64,000 nucleotides of DNA from an uncultured Ruminococcus sp. (lineage in GTDB: Bacteria > Bacillota > Clostridia > Oscillospirales > Ruminococcaceae), in NCBI GenBank assembly GCA_910584195.1, contig CAJTYV010000011.1:29863-93862 (forward strand), read 5' to 3'. Both the position numbers and the translations under genes were made by a program. This document shows positions 43,572-52,125 of the stretch, in pieces. Position 1 is the stretch's first letter. Each line of letters starts with the position of its first letter. The notes under the pieces are model-generated. The model saw only the letters and a list, made by a program, of their open reading frames with translations. It searched no databases and was not told where the DNA came from.

Positions 43572-45314
43572 TTAGTTTACGCTTCTCTTAACGTAGCTTG
43601 TGTGAAGAATCTCGTGAGCCTTATGACTGCCGGGTTTTTCAAGGAATTCATCGTAAAGAGCCTTGACAGCAGGATTTTCGTGAGACTGTCTTACAGGCAT
43701 TGAAGCATCGAGATCGTAGAGAACCTTAGCTCTCTTTTCTCTGACATCAACGAAATTTCTGATACCCATTGCGACCTGAGGCTGACCGCCGCCATTTACG
43801 CAGCCGCCGGGGCAACCCATGATTTCGATGAAGTGGTAATCAGCTTCGCCATTCTGAACCTTTTCAAGAAGCTCTTTAGCATTGGCAAGACCGCTTGCAA
43901 CGGCAACCTTGACGTCCATACCCGCAACGTTGTAGGTAGCTTCCTTAATTCCGTCCGTACCGCGAACCTCGGGGAAATCAATAGGATTTTCGCCTGTGAG
44001 CGTGTATACGGCAGTACGGAGAGCAGCCTCCATAACTCCGCCTGTTGCGCCGAAGATAACGCCTGCGCCTGTAGAGATTCCCAACGGATCGTCGAACTTT
44101 TCATCTTCAAGACCGAGGAAGTTTATGCCTGCGCGTTCAATCATTCTGCCCAGTTCACGGGTTGTGAGAGCGAAATCCACATCAGGAACACCGGCAGCAT
44201 TCTGATCGTCACGTCCGATCTCAAACTTCTTAGCGGTACATGGCATGATAGAAACCATAACAATATTTTTGGGATCAATACCCATTTTTTCAGCATAGTA
44301 AGTCTTTGCCGTTGCGCCGAACATCTGCTGAGGAGATTTGCAGGACGACAGATTCTCTGTCATATCGGGGAAGTAATGCTCACAGTACTTGACCCAACCC
44401 GGTGAGCATGAAGTGATAAGAGGAAGCTTTCCGCCGTTCTGAACTCTGTCAAGGAATTCAGTAGCTTCTTCCATGATAGTAAGGTCTGCTGCAAAGTCTG
44501 TATCAAAAACTTTGTCAAAGCCGAGCTTTCTGAGTGCTGCAACCATTTTGCCCTCAACGTTTGTGCCGATGGGCAGACCGAAGCATTCGCCGAGACCTGC
44601 ACGTACGGCAGGAGCAGTCTGAACAATAACAGTTTTCTCAGGATCAGCAATAGCTTCAAGAACAGACTTTGTATAGTCTTTTTCAGCAATAGCGCCAACA
44701 GGACATACGGCGATACATTGACCGCAGGATACGCAGCTTGTCTCTCCGAGACCCATGTCGAACGCAGAGCCGATGAAAGTTTTAAATCCGCGCTCATTTG
44801 CGCCAATGACGCCGATACCCTGAGTTTTAGAGCAAACAGCCACGCAGCGGCGGCAAAGTATGCACTTGTTGTTGTCACGATACATATGAGCAGCCGAATT
44901 GTCGATTTCATAGGTATTATTAACGCCGTCGTACTTTGAAGCATCCTCGATACCGTAGTCCTTACAGAGCTTCTGAAGCTCACAATTTCCGCTTCTTACG
45001 CATGAGAGACATTTTCTGTCGTGTGTTGAGAGGATAAGCTCAAGCGTTTTCTTTCTTGACTCGATAACCTTGGGAGAAGCTGTAAGTATCTCCATATTGG
45101 GCGAGCAAGGATAAACGCAGCCTGCAACAAGACGGAAGCCTCTGCCCTCGTTTACCTCAGTAACGCAGATACGGCAAGCGCCTATCTCGTTGATTTCTTT
45201 CATATAGCAAAGTGTAGGAATCTCAAAACCTGCCATGTGGGCAGCCTCAAGAACCGTAGTTCCCTTGGGTACGGAGATTTCAGCACCATTAACTTTAACT
45301 GTGATATTTTCCAT
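43572..45314 (-). CDS. hydA: [FeFe] hydrogenase catalytic subunit HydA
   Basis: 580 residues: a plant-type 2Fe-2S ferredoxin domain (Cys in EINEIGACRICVTEV), the His-Cys3 cluster region (HDRKCLSCVRSGNCELQKLC), two 4Fe-4S motifs (CILCRRCVAVC and CVSCGQCIAVC) and the H-cluster domain with TSCSPGWVKYCE, MPCTAKKFE and EIMGCPGGCVNGGG. It evolves or takes up H2. With HydB and HydC downstream-to-upstream it forms the trimer that in related anaerobes couples ferredoxin and NADH oxidation to H2. Lies 15 bases after hydB. Confidence 0.96.
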   Translation of the reverse strand: MENITVKVNGAEISVPKGTTVLEAAHMAGFEIPTLCYMKEINEIGACRICVTEVNEGRGFRLVAGCVYPCSPNMEILTASPKVIESRKKTLELILSTHDRKCLSCVRSGNCELQKLCKDYGIEDASKYDGVNNTYEIDNSAAHMYRDNNKCILCRRCVAVCSKTQGIGVIGANERGFKTFIGSAFDMGLGETSCVSCGQCIAVCPVGAIAEKDYTKSVLEAIADPEKTVIVQTAPAVRAGLGECFGLPIGTNVEGKMVAALRKLGFDKVFDTDFAADLTIMEEATEFLDRVQNGGKLPLITSCSPGWVKYCEHYFPDMTENLSSCKSPQQMFGATAKTYYAEKMGIDPKNIVMVSIMPCTAKKFEIGRDDQNAAGVPDVDFALTTRELGRMIERAGINFLGLEDEKFDDPLGISTGAGVIFGATGGVMEAALRTAVYTLTGENPIDFPEVRGTDGIKEATYNVAGMDVKVAVASGLANAKELLEKVQNGEADYHFIEIMGCPGGCVNGGGQPQVAMGIRNFVDVREKRAKVLYDLDASMPVRQSHENPAVKALYDEFLEKPGSHKAHEILHTSYVKRSVN

Positions 45315-45329
45315 TAATAATTCCTCCGC

Positions 45330-47228
45330 TTATTTCTTGCTGATTGCCTTGAACTTACATGTAGCGATACAAGCTCCGCACTTTACGCACTTATCTTTAT
45401 TGATAGCGTAAGCGGGCTTCTTCTTTCCGGGAGCGGTGTAATCCGTAACGCTGATAGCGTCTGCGGGACACTGCTTAGCGCACATTGAGCATCCGAAGCA
45501 TTTGTCAGAGTCGATCTCAAAGCTGAGAAGGTCTTTACAAACACCTGCGGGACATTTCTTGTCAACAACGTGAGCGATATATTCGTCACGGAAGTAACGC
45601 AGAGTAGAAAGAACGGGGTTTGGAGCTGTCTGTCCGAGACCGCAGAGTGAGTTGGACTTAACATGATAGCAAAGCTCTTCAAGCTTGTCAATATCCTCAA
45701 GAGTACCCTTACCCTTAGTAATTTTGTCGAGTATCTCGTGCATTCTCTTAGTGCCTATACGGCAGGGAGTACATTTACCGCATGATTCGTCAACAGTAAA
45801 TTCAAGGAAGAATTTAGCGATGTCGACCATACAGTTATCCTCGTCCATAACGATAAGACCGCCCGAACCCATCATAGAGCCGATGCCGATAAGGTTATCA
45901 TAGTCGATCGGAATATCAAAATGCTCTGTCGGAATGCATCCGCCGGAAGGTCCGCCTGTCTGAGCAGCCTTGAACTTCTTGCCGTTGGGGATACCGCCGC
46001 CGATCTCCTCGATAACTTCGCGGAGAGTAGTACCCATTGGTATCTCTACAAGACCTGTATTCTTGATCTTGCCGCCGAGTGCGAATACCTTAGTACCCTT
46101 GGATTTTTCAGTACCCATTCCTGCGAACCATTCTGCGCCGTTGAGAATGATCTGGGGAATATTTGCATATGTTTCAACGTTATTGAGTATGGTAGGCTTC
46201 TGGAAAAGACCTTTTTCAGCAGGGAAAGGAGGTCTTGGACGGGGTTCGCCTCTGTTGCCCTCGATAGAAGTCATAAGGGCAGTTTCCTCGCCGCAAACGA
46301 AAGCTCCTGCGCCGAGACGAAGATCAATGTCGAAATCAAAGCCTGTGCCGAAAATATCTTTACCGAGCATACCTGCTTCACGTGCCTGCTTGATAGCGAT
46401 GTTCAGACGCTCAACAGCGATGGGGTACTCTGCACGAACGTAGATGTAACCCTGTTTAGCTCCGATAGCGTAGCCGGCGATAGTCATAGCTTCAAGAACA
46501 ACGTGAGGATCGCCCTCGAGAACGGAACGGTCCATAAATGCGCCCGGGTCGCCCTCGTCAGCGTTGCAGCAAACGTATTTCATATCAGCATCGGGAACTA
46601 TATTTCTTGCAAGTTTCCACTTCATGCCTGTAGGGAAACCGCCGCCGCCTCTGCCGCGGAGACCCGAATCGAGAATAGTCTGGATAACGTCCTCGGGCGT
46701 CATTGATGTGAGAACTTTTCCGAGAGCCTTATAACCGTCTCTGCCTATGTACTCGTCAATACATTCGGGGTTAATAACGCCGCAGTTTCTGAGAGCAACA
46801 CGGTGCTGCTTTTTGTAAAAATCTGTTTCTTCAAGAGCCTTGATATTGTCGCCGTCAACAGTTTCCTCGTAGAGGAATTCCTTAACGGGATTTCCGCCGA
46901 TAAGGTGTTCGTCAACAATGCGCGGAATTTCTTCCACGTCAACGCGTGAATAGAAAGAACCCTCCGGATATACGATCATGATGGGTCCTCTTTCACAGAG
47001 ACCGAAACAGCCTGTTTTAACGATCTGAACTTTATCAGTCAGTCCCTTTGCGGCAAATTCTTCCTCAAGCTTTGCGATTATCTTGGGAGAACCGGACGAT
47101 GTACAGCCTGTACCGCCGCATACGAGGACGTGTCTTTCATATTTTGAAGAAGCGTTGCCATGAGTTCTCAGGGCGACCTCGCCCTCCATAGATTCTCTGA
47201 CAGCCTTGAGTTCTTCAAGAGTCTTCAT
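45330..47228 (-). CDS. hydB: NADH-binding hydrogenase subunit HydB (NuoF-like)
   Basis: 632 residues. An N-terminal thioredoxin-fold 2Fe-2S domain (VCGGTGCTSSGSPK, KTGCFGLCERGP), then the NuoF-like flavin and NADH part (GRGGGGFPTGMKWKLA, NADEGDPGAFMDRSVLEGDP), the 4Fe-4S motif SCGKCTPCRIG near 480, and two C-terminal ferredoxin motifs (CFGCSMCAKQCP and CVKCGACIATC). It carries FMN and exchanges electrons with NAD(H) for the hydrogenase trimer. Preceded by AGGAGGT and by hydC at a 27-base gap. Confidence 0.96.
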   Translation of the reverse strand: MKTLEELKAVRESMEGEVALRTHGNASSKYERHVLVCGGTGCTSSGSPKIIAKLEEEFAAKGLTDKVQIVKTGCFGLCERGPIMIVYPEGSFYSRVDVEEIPRIVDEHLIGGNPVKEFLYEETVDGDNIKALEETDFYKKQHRVALRNCGVINPECIDEYIGRDGYKALGKVLTSMTPEDVIQTILDSGLRGRGGGGFPTGMKWKLARNIVPDADMKYVCCNADEGDPGAFMDRSVLEGDPHVVLEAMTIAGYAIGAKQGYIYVRAEYPIAVERLNIAIKQAREAGMLGKDIFGTGFDFDIDLRLGAGAFVCGEETALMTSIEGNRGEPRPRPPFPAEKGLFQKPTILNNVETYANIPQIILNGAEWFAGMGTEKSKGTKVFALGGKIKNTGLVEIPMGTTLREVIEEIGGGIPNGKKFKAAQTGGPSGGCIPTEHFDIPIDYDNLIGIGSMMGSGGLIVMDEDNCMVDIAKFFLEFTVDESCGKCTPCRIGTKRMHEILDKITKGKGTLEDIDKLEELCYHVKSNSLCGLGQTAPNPVLSTLRYFRDEYIAHVVDKKCPAGVCKDLLSFEIDSDKCFGCSMCAKQCPADAISVTDYTAPGKKKPAYAINKDKCVKCGACIATCKFKAISKK

Positions 47229-47255
47229 AAGTTAACCTCCTAACAGTTATGTATA

Positions 47256-47753
47256 TTATGCAGTATATTTTTCAATTATTCTATCAACATCGTCAACTGT
47301 AAGACGTCCGTAAACATCCTCGTTAACAGTAAGAACGGGAGCAAGACCGCACGCGCCGATGCAACGGCATGCTTCGAGGGAAAATTTACCGTCGGCAGTA
47401 CATTCTCCGCCTGCAATGCCGAGTTTTTCCTGAAGCTTGTCATAAATGTCGCCTGAGCCTTTAACGTAGCATGCTGTACCGAGACAAACTGAAATAGTAT
47501 ATTCGCCCTTGGGGTAGAGAGAGAATTGAGCATAAAAAGTTACAACGCCGTATATCTTCTCCATCGGGATTCCTGTATTGTCGGAAATAATTTTCTGCAC
47601 CTCAATTGGGAGATAGCCGTAAATTTCCTGAGCTTTTTGCAGGATAGGCATAAGAGCGCCCTGAGTGTCCTTTTTCTCGGCAATAATTTCGAGAAGCTGA
47701 GCCTCCTGTTCCTTAGTACCCTTAAAAGGGACTGTAGCTTTAGCTGAATTCAT
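47256..47753 (-). CDS. hydC: NuoE-like hydrogenase subunit HydC
   Basis: A 165-residue thioredoxin-fold [2Fe-2S] protein: cluster Cys in SVCLGTACYVKG and SLEACRCIGACGLAPV. It is the small electron-transfer subunit of the bifurcating hydrogenase. First gene of the leftward hydC-hydB-hydA operon. AAGGAGG is 12 bases from the ATG, somewhat far, but no better start exists. Confidence 0.94.
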   Translation of the reverse strand: MNSAKATVPFKGTKEQEAQLLEIIAEKKDTQGALMPILQKAQEIYGYLPIEVQKIISDNTGIPMEKIYGVVTFYAQFSLYPKGEYTISVCLGTACYVKGSGDIYDKLQEKLGIAGGECTADGKFSLEACRCIGACGLAPVLTVNEDVYGRLTVDDVDRIIEKYTA

Positions 47754-48102
47754 ATTAACAATGAACCTCCTTTAACTTGTTCCGCAGAGAATCGTTTCTG
47801 CGGCGGACGTTATGTGAAATAAATAACAATTTTACGGAAACATATTAATTTACCCACATATCTCCCTAACATTATAACACATTATCGAAAAAAATACTAT
47901 CGCTTTTTTAGACTAATTCAGACTGATTTTCTTGTTGATTTTGCACAAATATATTTGTTTGAAATTGGTTAGTGTTACCTAACCCGAAAAGGGGAAAATG
48001 TTAAGGATAATTGATCGGCTTGAAAAACGGAGTGCAATTTTGTTAGATTAAAACAAATATCGAATTTACTTAAAATTAATATATTAAATCTTTCAAAAAC
48101 CA
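47754..48102. promoter_or_regulatory. Control region of the hydrogenase operon
   Basis: On the minus strand an extended -10 (TGTTATAAT, -10 box at 47871-47876) lacks a good -35. The leader between it and hydC contains a 7-bp stem, CCGCAGA/TCTGCGG, at 47783-47804. Farther upstream GGTTAGTGTTACCTAACC (47966-47983) is a dyad of 6-base arms. I see no clear Rex site. No gene otherwise. Confidence 0.45.
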
Positions 48103-48131
48103 TTGACAAAATGTGCTTTTTATTGTATATT
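48103..48131 (+). promoter_or_regulatory. Promoter of the DUF4250 gene
   Basis: TTGACA, 17 bases, TATATT; about 100 bases ahead of the ATG at 48234. Confidence 0.75.
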
Positions 48132-48233
48132 AGTATCAAGCAGTAAACACAAAAATATGTTAAAAAGTTAATGAAAGCTTGACTGCCTGAGATATTAGCA
48201 CGTTTTGCGGCAGATAATGATTAGGAGGCAAAC

Positions 48234-48410
48234 ATGAATATTCCAAACGATCCAATAATTTTACTGAGCTATATCAACACAAAGTTAAGGGACGATTATC
48301 CAACGCTCGATGAACTTTGTGCCGACCTTCTTATATCAAAAAAAGAGCTTGAAAGCAGGCTTGAGGCTATAGGCTGTGTGTACAGCGAAGAGACAAATTC
48401 TTTTAAATGA
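48234..48410 (+). CDS. DUF4250-family small protein
   Basis: A 58-residue protein, MNIPNDPIILLSYINTKLRD at the start and EETNSFK at the end, matching the DUF4250 pattern (IPNDP..LLS..NTKLRD; LDELC; E-E-T-N-x-F). Function unknown. AGGAGG lies seven bases before the ATG. The dockerin protein gene starts 36 bases after its stop and probably shares the transcript. Confidence 0.82.
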   Translation: MNIPNDPIILLSYINTKLRDDYPTLDELCADLLISKKELESRLEAIGCVYSEETNSFK

Positions 48411-48446
48411 GAGATGCACAGAGTGTATCGGAAATGTGAGGGAAAA

Positions 48447-49814
48447 ATGAAAAAATCGTTAATTAAAACAGCGGCTGTATTTTCTGCGGCAGTGATTTCC
48501 GTATACGGCTGTTTCGGGAGCTTCGCGGGGTGCGCAGCGGAAACCGAACAAAAAGAAGTAACTATAGCTTTTGATTTCGGAGCAGATCTTTCGGAGATCG
48601 AGCCTTGGTATGGTACGGACGGCGAACTTACCGATATGACGAAATTTGAATCTTATACAGTTGAAAAAGGCAGTGTTACCGGAATTCCTGTTGGAGCGTT
48701 CAAGAGAGAGGGATATGTATTCAGCGGTTGGACTCCGGATGATTTTTACGGTTATTACTGCGGTGAAACTTACAATGTTCCTGCGGACTATGAGGGCGAT
48801 ACCATTACTTTCAAGGCTGTCTGGCATGACCCGCGAGATGACAGAAGCACCTATTATACATATAATGTCGTTATGGACGGCGAACCTATTGAAAGACCGG
48901 CGTGGCTGAAGGACGCTGTTCTGACCCCCGGTATGATATATGAACCGAATTATGCTTCAATTAAAATTGACGGCGCTTCATCTTACGGTCTTACCGACGG
49001 CGAACGTAATTATTATATTGGCACAAAGCTGGTCGTTACCGAGGAGGACAGAGAGTTTACGCCTATATGGAAACGTGAAATTAAGATTACGTATTTTGCA
49101 GGCGATGTTGACAGATTAAACGGAAATACGTCTGTAACTTTCACCAAAATGGAAGATGGCAGAGATGAACTTGCTACTTCCGACCGTTTTTCAAGAAACG
49201 GCTTCAATCTTGTAGGCTGGGTTTCCGATATGGACGGAAAAACTTATAAAACAGGCGAAACGATCACAATGCCCGGACATGATGTAACTTTCACGGCAGT
49301 CTGGGAGCCTAAGACTTATGTTGTGGTTTTCAAAACCGGTAACGGAGGCGCTAATAAAAAGGTATCGGGAGTGACCGATACAGCCATTGTTTGTCCGGAT
49401 CCGGAGCATACTGTAAACGGAATGAGCTTTGTCGGCTGGAAGGACGATGAAGGTGTGATATATCCCGCAGGCAGCGAGTATACAATTAAAGGCGCTCTTC
49501 CCGGTTCGGGAATATCCCTGCAAGGAGTGTGGATCGAAGGCGAATTGCCGCCAGAAACTTCGGAACCGTCTACAGATGAACCTGTTAAAGTAAGCCTTTT
49601 AGGCGATGCAAATTGTGACGGAAAGTTAACTATTGCTGATTCAACTGCGATTTTGCAGTCTCTTGGAAATCCCGATAAGTACGGTCTTTCTGCTCAGGGT
49701 ATGATTAATGCCGATTGCTGCGATCCGGGTAATGGAGTTCTGCCCAGCGATGCGCTTTCCATACAGAAAATAGACGCTAAAATAATCCCGGTTTTGCCGG
49801 AGATTACAAAATAA
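48447..49814 (+). CDS. Secreted Listeria-Bacteroides-repeat protein with dockerin
   Basis: A 455-residue exported protein: signal peptide (hydrophobic to about residue 32), then repeats of the Listeria-Bacteroides (flg_new/InlB-B) type recognisable by G-F/Y-x-F/L-x-G-W and F-x-A-V-W endings (FKAVWHD, FNLVGWVSD, FTAVWEP, MSFVGWKDD). The C-terminus (about 390-450) is a dockerin nearly identical to those of the GH74 and xylanase proteins (GDANCDGKLTIAD, NADCCDPGNGVLPSD). No enzyme domain is seen, so a binding or structural part of the cellulosome is inferred. ATG at 48447 follows GAGGGAAA. Confidence 0.85.
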   Translation: MKKSLIKTAAVFSAAVISVYGCFGSFAGCAAETEQKEVTIAFDFGADLSEIEPWYGTDGELTDMTKFESYTVEKGSVTGIPVGAFKREGYVFSGWTPDDFYGYYCGETYNVPADYEGDTITFKAVWHDPRDDRSTYYTYNVVMDGEPIERPAWLKDAVLTPGMIYEPNYASIKIDGASSYGLTDGERNYYIGTKLVVTEEDREFTPIWKREIKITYFAGDVDRLNGNTSVTFTKMEDGRDELATSDRFSRNGFNLVGWVSDMDGKTYKTGETITMPGHDVTFTAVWEPKTYVVVFKTGNGGANKKVSGVTDTAIVCPDPEHTVNGMSFVGWKDDEGVIYPAGSEYTIKGALPGSGISLQGVWIEGELPPETSEPSTDEPVKVSLLGDANCDGKLTIADSTAILQSLGNPDKYGLSAQGMINADCCDPGNGVLPSDALSIQKIDAKIIPVLPEITK

Positions 49815-49819
49815 TGCAA

Positions 49820-49855
49820 AAGGCGGTCAAATTATCATGACCGCCTTGTTTTTAT
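49820..49855 (+). terminator. Terminator between dockerin and GGDEF genes
   Basis: AAGGCGGTCA pairs with TGACCGCCTT, followed by GTTTTTATTTT; it reaches into the end of the leftward GGDEF gene. Confidence 0.85.
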
Positions 49856-51756
49856 TTTCCCGAACCTGTTCGAGAATTTTTCTTTGTTTTTTTTACGTTG
49901 TACATAAGCTCGTCAGCCATTTTAATTATCCTGTAGAGTGTATAACTGTCATCAACGGTTTCAACAACGCTGCCCAGACTTGCGGAAAGCTTGTAGGGTT
50001 TATTGATAATGTCGTTAATGCTTTCGATTTTAGCGTTGAATTTTTGTTCGAGAACGTCCGCAGAATCATCGTTGGCGTTTTTATCAAAGATAACGAACTC
50101 GTCTCCGCCGAATCTTGCGCATATCGCATCACTGTTACAGCATTCTTTTATAACGTTTGCAAGCTTCTTGATAGCGAAATCGCCCTCATCGTGTCCGTAA
50201 TTGTCATTGATGAATTTAAGACCGTCCATGTCAATGAATGTGAGCATAATTTTTTTGCGTTCTGCAACGCAGTCCTTGAAAATTTCATCAGAGAACTTTA
50301 TAAAACCGTTTCGGTTATAAATATCGCACAATGGATCGATAACATAGATTTTATTGAGTTCTGCCATAGCTTTGTTGATATGCGAGAGCTTTCGCAGGTT
50401 TTCTATCGAATTGCTTATATTCATTGAGAAGGTGTGACAGAGAAGACTGTTGATGGGAAAATCCCCGTTCGTGATGATATAGTAGCCCAAAGCCTTGTTG
50501 CGGAAGTGCAGCGGCAGGAAGTAATTGATGTTTCCGCCGCTGTTCTGCGGTACGGGGAACATTTCACTTCCGTTGAAATATTCAACGCTTTCTACTCCGT
50601 TTCTGCTCCATACGAAAGGCGCGGTCATTCTTTCGAAAACGAAATCGCCTGTGTTCACAGCGTTCCTGTTGTAGGAATCCTGCCAGTTGCTTGTAAGGCA
50701 GAGGGAAAATTGCTTGCAGTCCAATTCTTCAACAAATTCCTGAATTACGCCGAAATGCTCCTCGGAAGATTCAGTTTCGGCAAGACGCGCGGCAAGAATA
50801 TTCAGTTTACGGACGTTGCTGTTTGTAATATCTATTTTGTTGTATGTAGTTTTGCGGAATTCGCTGAAATTGCCGTCTGTGTGCATGTCGCAGCCGCAGC
50901 TTTCGGTAAATACGCAGGAAGCCTCGAGTTCTTTATGAACGGGCTTTTTTCCGCTGAGCAAATCAAGGATAATATCGCACGCCATAGCTCCCATCTGAGA
51001 AAGCGGACGTTTTACCGAGGTAAGGGCGGGACAGTAATTTCTTGCGCTGTAGGTATAATCAAAGCCTGTAACGATAACGTCAAGGGGAATGCAGAAACCG
51101 TATTTTTCAAGCGTACTGATAGCCGAAAGCGCCATAGCATCGTTTGCGCATATAAATGCATCGGGCAGAGCGAGACCGGATCTCATGTATTCTTCGATTG
51201 CGTCATGACCGTCGAAGCTTCGGAATTCTCCGTAATAAATGCGTTCTTCCTCAACGGTTAAATTATTTTCAGCCATTACTTCACGGAAAGCAAGAAGTCT
51301 CTCGACTGCTTCCGGATTGGACATAGGACCTGAGATATAGTTTATGGTCTTTGCTCCGTGTTCCGTTATTACGTGGCGAACCATTTCGCGCATAGCTATA
51401 GTATTATTTATTCTTATGTTATAAAATTCGCTGATATTGTCGCAGTCGAAAACTACGGCGGGTATTCCGGAAGCTTTGATTCGGTTGGTTATCAACTCTT
51501 TCATTTCATTGTCATTAATAGTATTTGTCATAAGGATAGCGCCGTCAAATTTATTAAGGTTGGCGAGGTTGTAGATGCTGTATTCGCCGATGTCAAAAAG
51601 GCGGCTGTCTATCATGCCGCCGTAAGCGGCAAAGTAAGATACGTTAATGTTATTTTTACGTGAAAATTCGTTTATACCGACGATGATGTTGTTTTGGTAC
51701 TCTTCATCAAGACCGGCAACAAATACGGCGATATTGATTACTTTTCCTAAGTTCAT
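49852..51756 (-). CDS. LacI/ribose-type sugar-sensor fused to GGDEF diguanylate cyclase
   Basis: About 634 residues. Residues 1-290 are a LacI/periplasmic-binding-protein-like domain (INIAVFVAGLDEEYQNNIIV, FDGAILMTN, DAFICANDAMALSAI, VIVTGFDYTYSARNY), with neither a DNA-binding HTH nor a signal peptide, so it is cytoplasmic. A middle part (about 310-470) reads as a GAF-like sensor region, and the end is a GGDEF domain with an intact ARFGGDEFVIF and preceding FIDMDGLKFINDNYGHDEGD. It should make c-di-GMP in response to a sugar-like ligand. ATG at 51756 follows AAAGGTG. Confidence 0.88.
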   Translation of the reverse strand: MNLGKVINIAVFVAGLDEEYQNNIIVGINEFSRKNNINVSYFAAYGGMIDSRLFDIGEYSIYNLANLNKFDGAILMTNTINDNEMKELITNRIKASGIPAVVFDCDNISEFYNIRINNTIAMREMVRHVITEHGAKTINYISGPMSNPEAVERLLAFREVMAENNLTVEEERIYYGEFRSFDGHDAIEEYMRSGLALPDAFICANDAMALSAISTLEKYGFCIPLDVIVTGFDYTYSARNYCPALTSVKRPLSQMGAMACDIILDLLSGKKPVHKELEASCVFTESCGCDMHTDGNFSEFRKTTYNKIDITNSNVRKLNILAARLAETESSEEHFGVIQEFVEELDCKQFSLCLTSNWQDSYNRNAVNTGDFVFERMTAPFVWSRNGVESVEYFNGSEMFPVPQNSGGNINYFLPLHFRNKALGYYIITNGDFPINSLLCHTFSMNISNSIENLRKLSHINKAMAELNKIYVIDPLCDIYNRNGFIKFSDEIFKDCVAERKKIMLTFIDMDGLKFINDNYGHDEGDFAIKKLANVIKECCNSDAICARFGGDEFVIFDKNANDDSADVLEQKFNAKIESINDIINKPYKLSASLGSVVETVDDSYTLYRIIKMADELMYNVKKTKKNSRTGSGK

Positions 51757-51843
51757 TGTTTTACACCTTTCGGCATTGCATGATTTACATAAAAATTTTT
51801 TTTGGATTATCATAGAAGCAATGCTGATATATTTAGCAACTTC

Positions 51844-51872
51844 ATTATAACATATTCTCAAAAAATTTTAAA
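51844..51872 (-). promoter_or_regulatory. Promoter of the sensor-GGDEF gene
   Basis: On the minus strand TTTAAA, 17 bases, TATAAT. Confidence 0.55.
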
Positions 51873-51998
51873 GTTTTTTCAGAAATTTATAAAAAATCGT
51901 TATATTGCACATATTGAAAAAATTTTTTTGTGCATATGTACAAAAATATATAATTAAATGTATTACTTCGTCTTTTGAGACTTTTAAATTCACTTATA

Positions 51999-52089
51999 TA
52001 TGTACTCACCTTTATTGCGCTTTGCAATAGAGTCAGGTATAGGCAGCATCGTACAAGGACGTCGGGTGTGCTTTGTGCGTTGTTGCCTT
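51999..52089. repeat. Paired palindromic elements upstream of the lipoprotein pseudogene
   Basis: First ATGTACTCACCTTTATTGC with a partial inverse GCAATAGAG..GGTAT (51999-52041), related to the hairpin at 56287. Directly after it, AGGCAGCATCGTACAAGG at 52041 and GTGCGTTGTTGCCTT at 52075-52089 are inverse ends of a GGCAGC-family element (copy 4). Confidence 0.6.
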
Positions 52090-52125
52090 GAATTTTTCAG
52101 ATTATCAAAAACTGGAGGAATGTAT

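Noticed and set aside
45921..46706. 261-codon open frame opposite hydB
   Set aside because: It is antisense to a strongly conserved NuoF-like gene, has no ribosome site or family likeness, and is explained by that gene's codon pattern.
50434..51261. 275-codon open frame opposite the LacI/GGDEF gene
   Set aside because: Shadow of the real gene; the protein text is Cys/Phe-rich and matches nothing.
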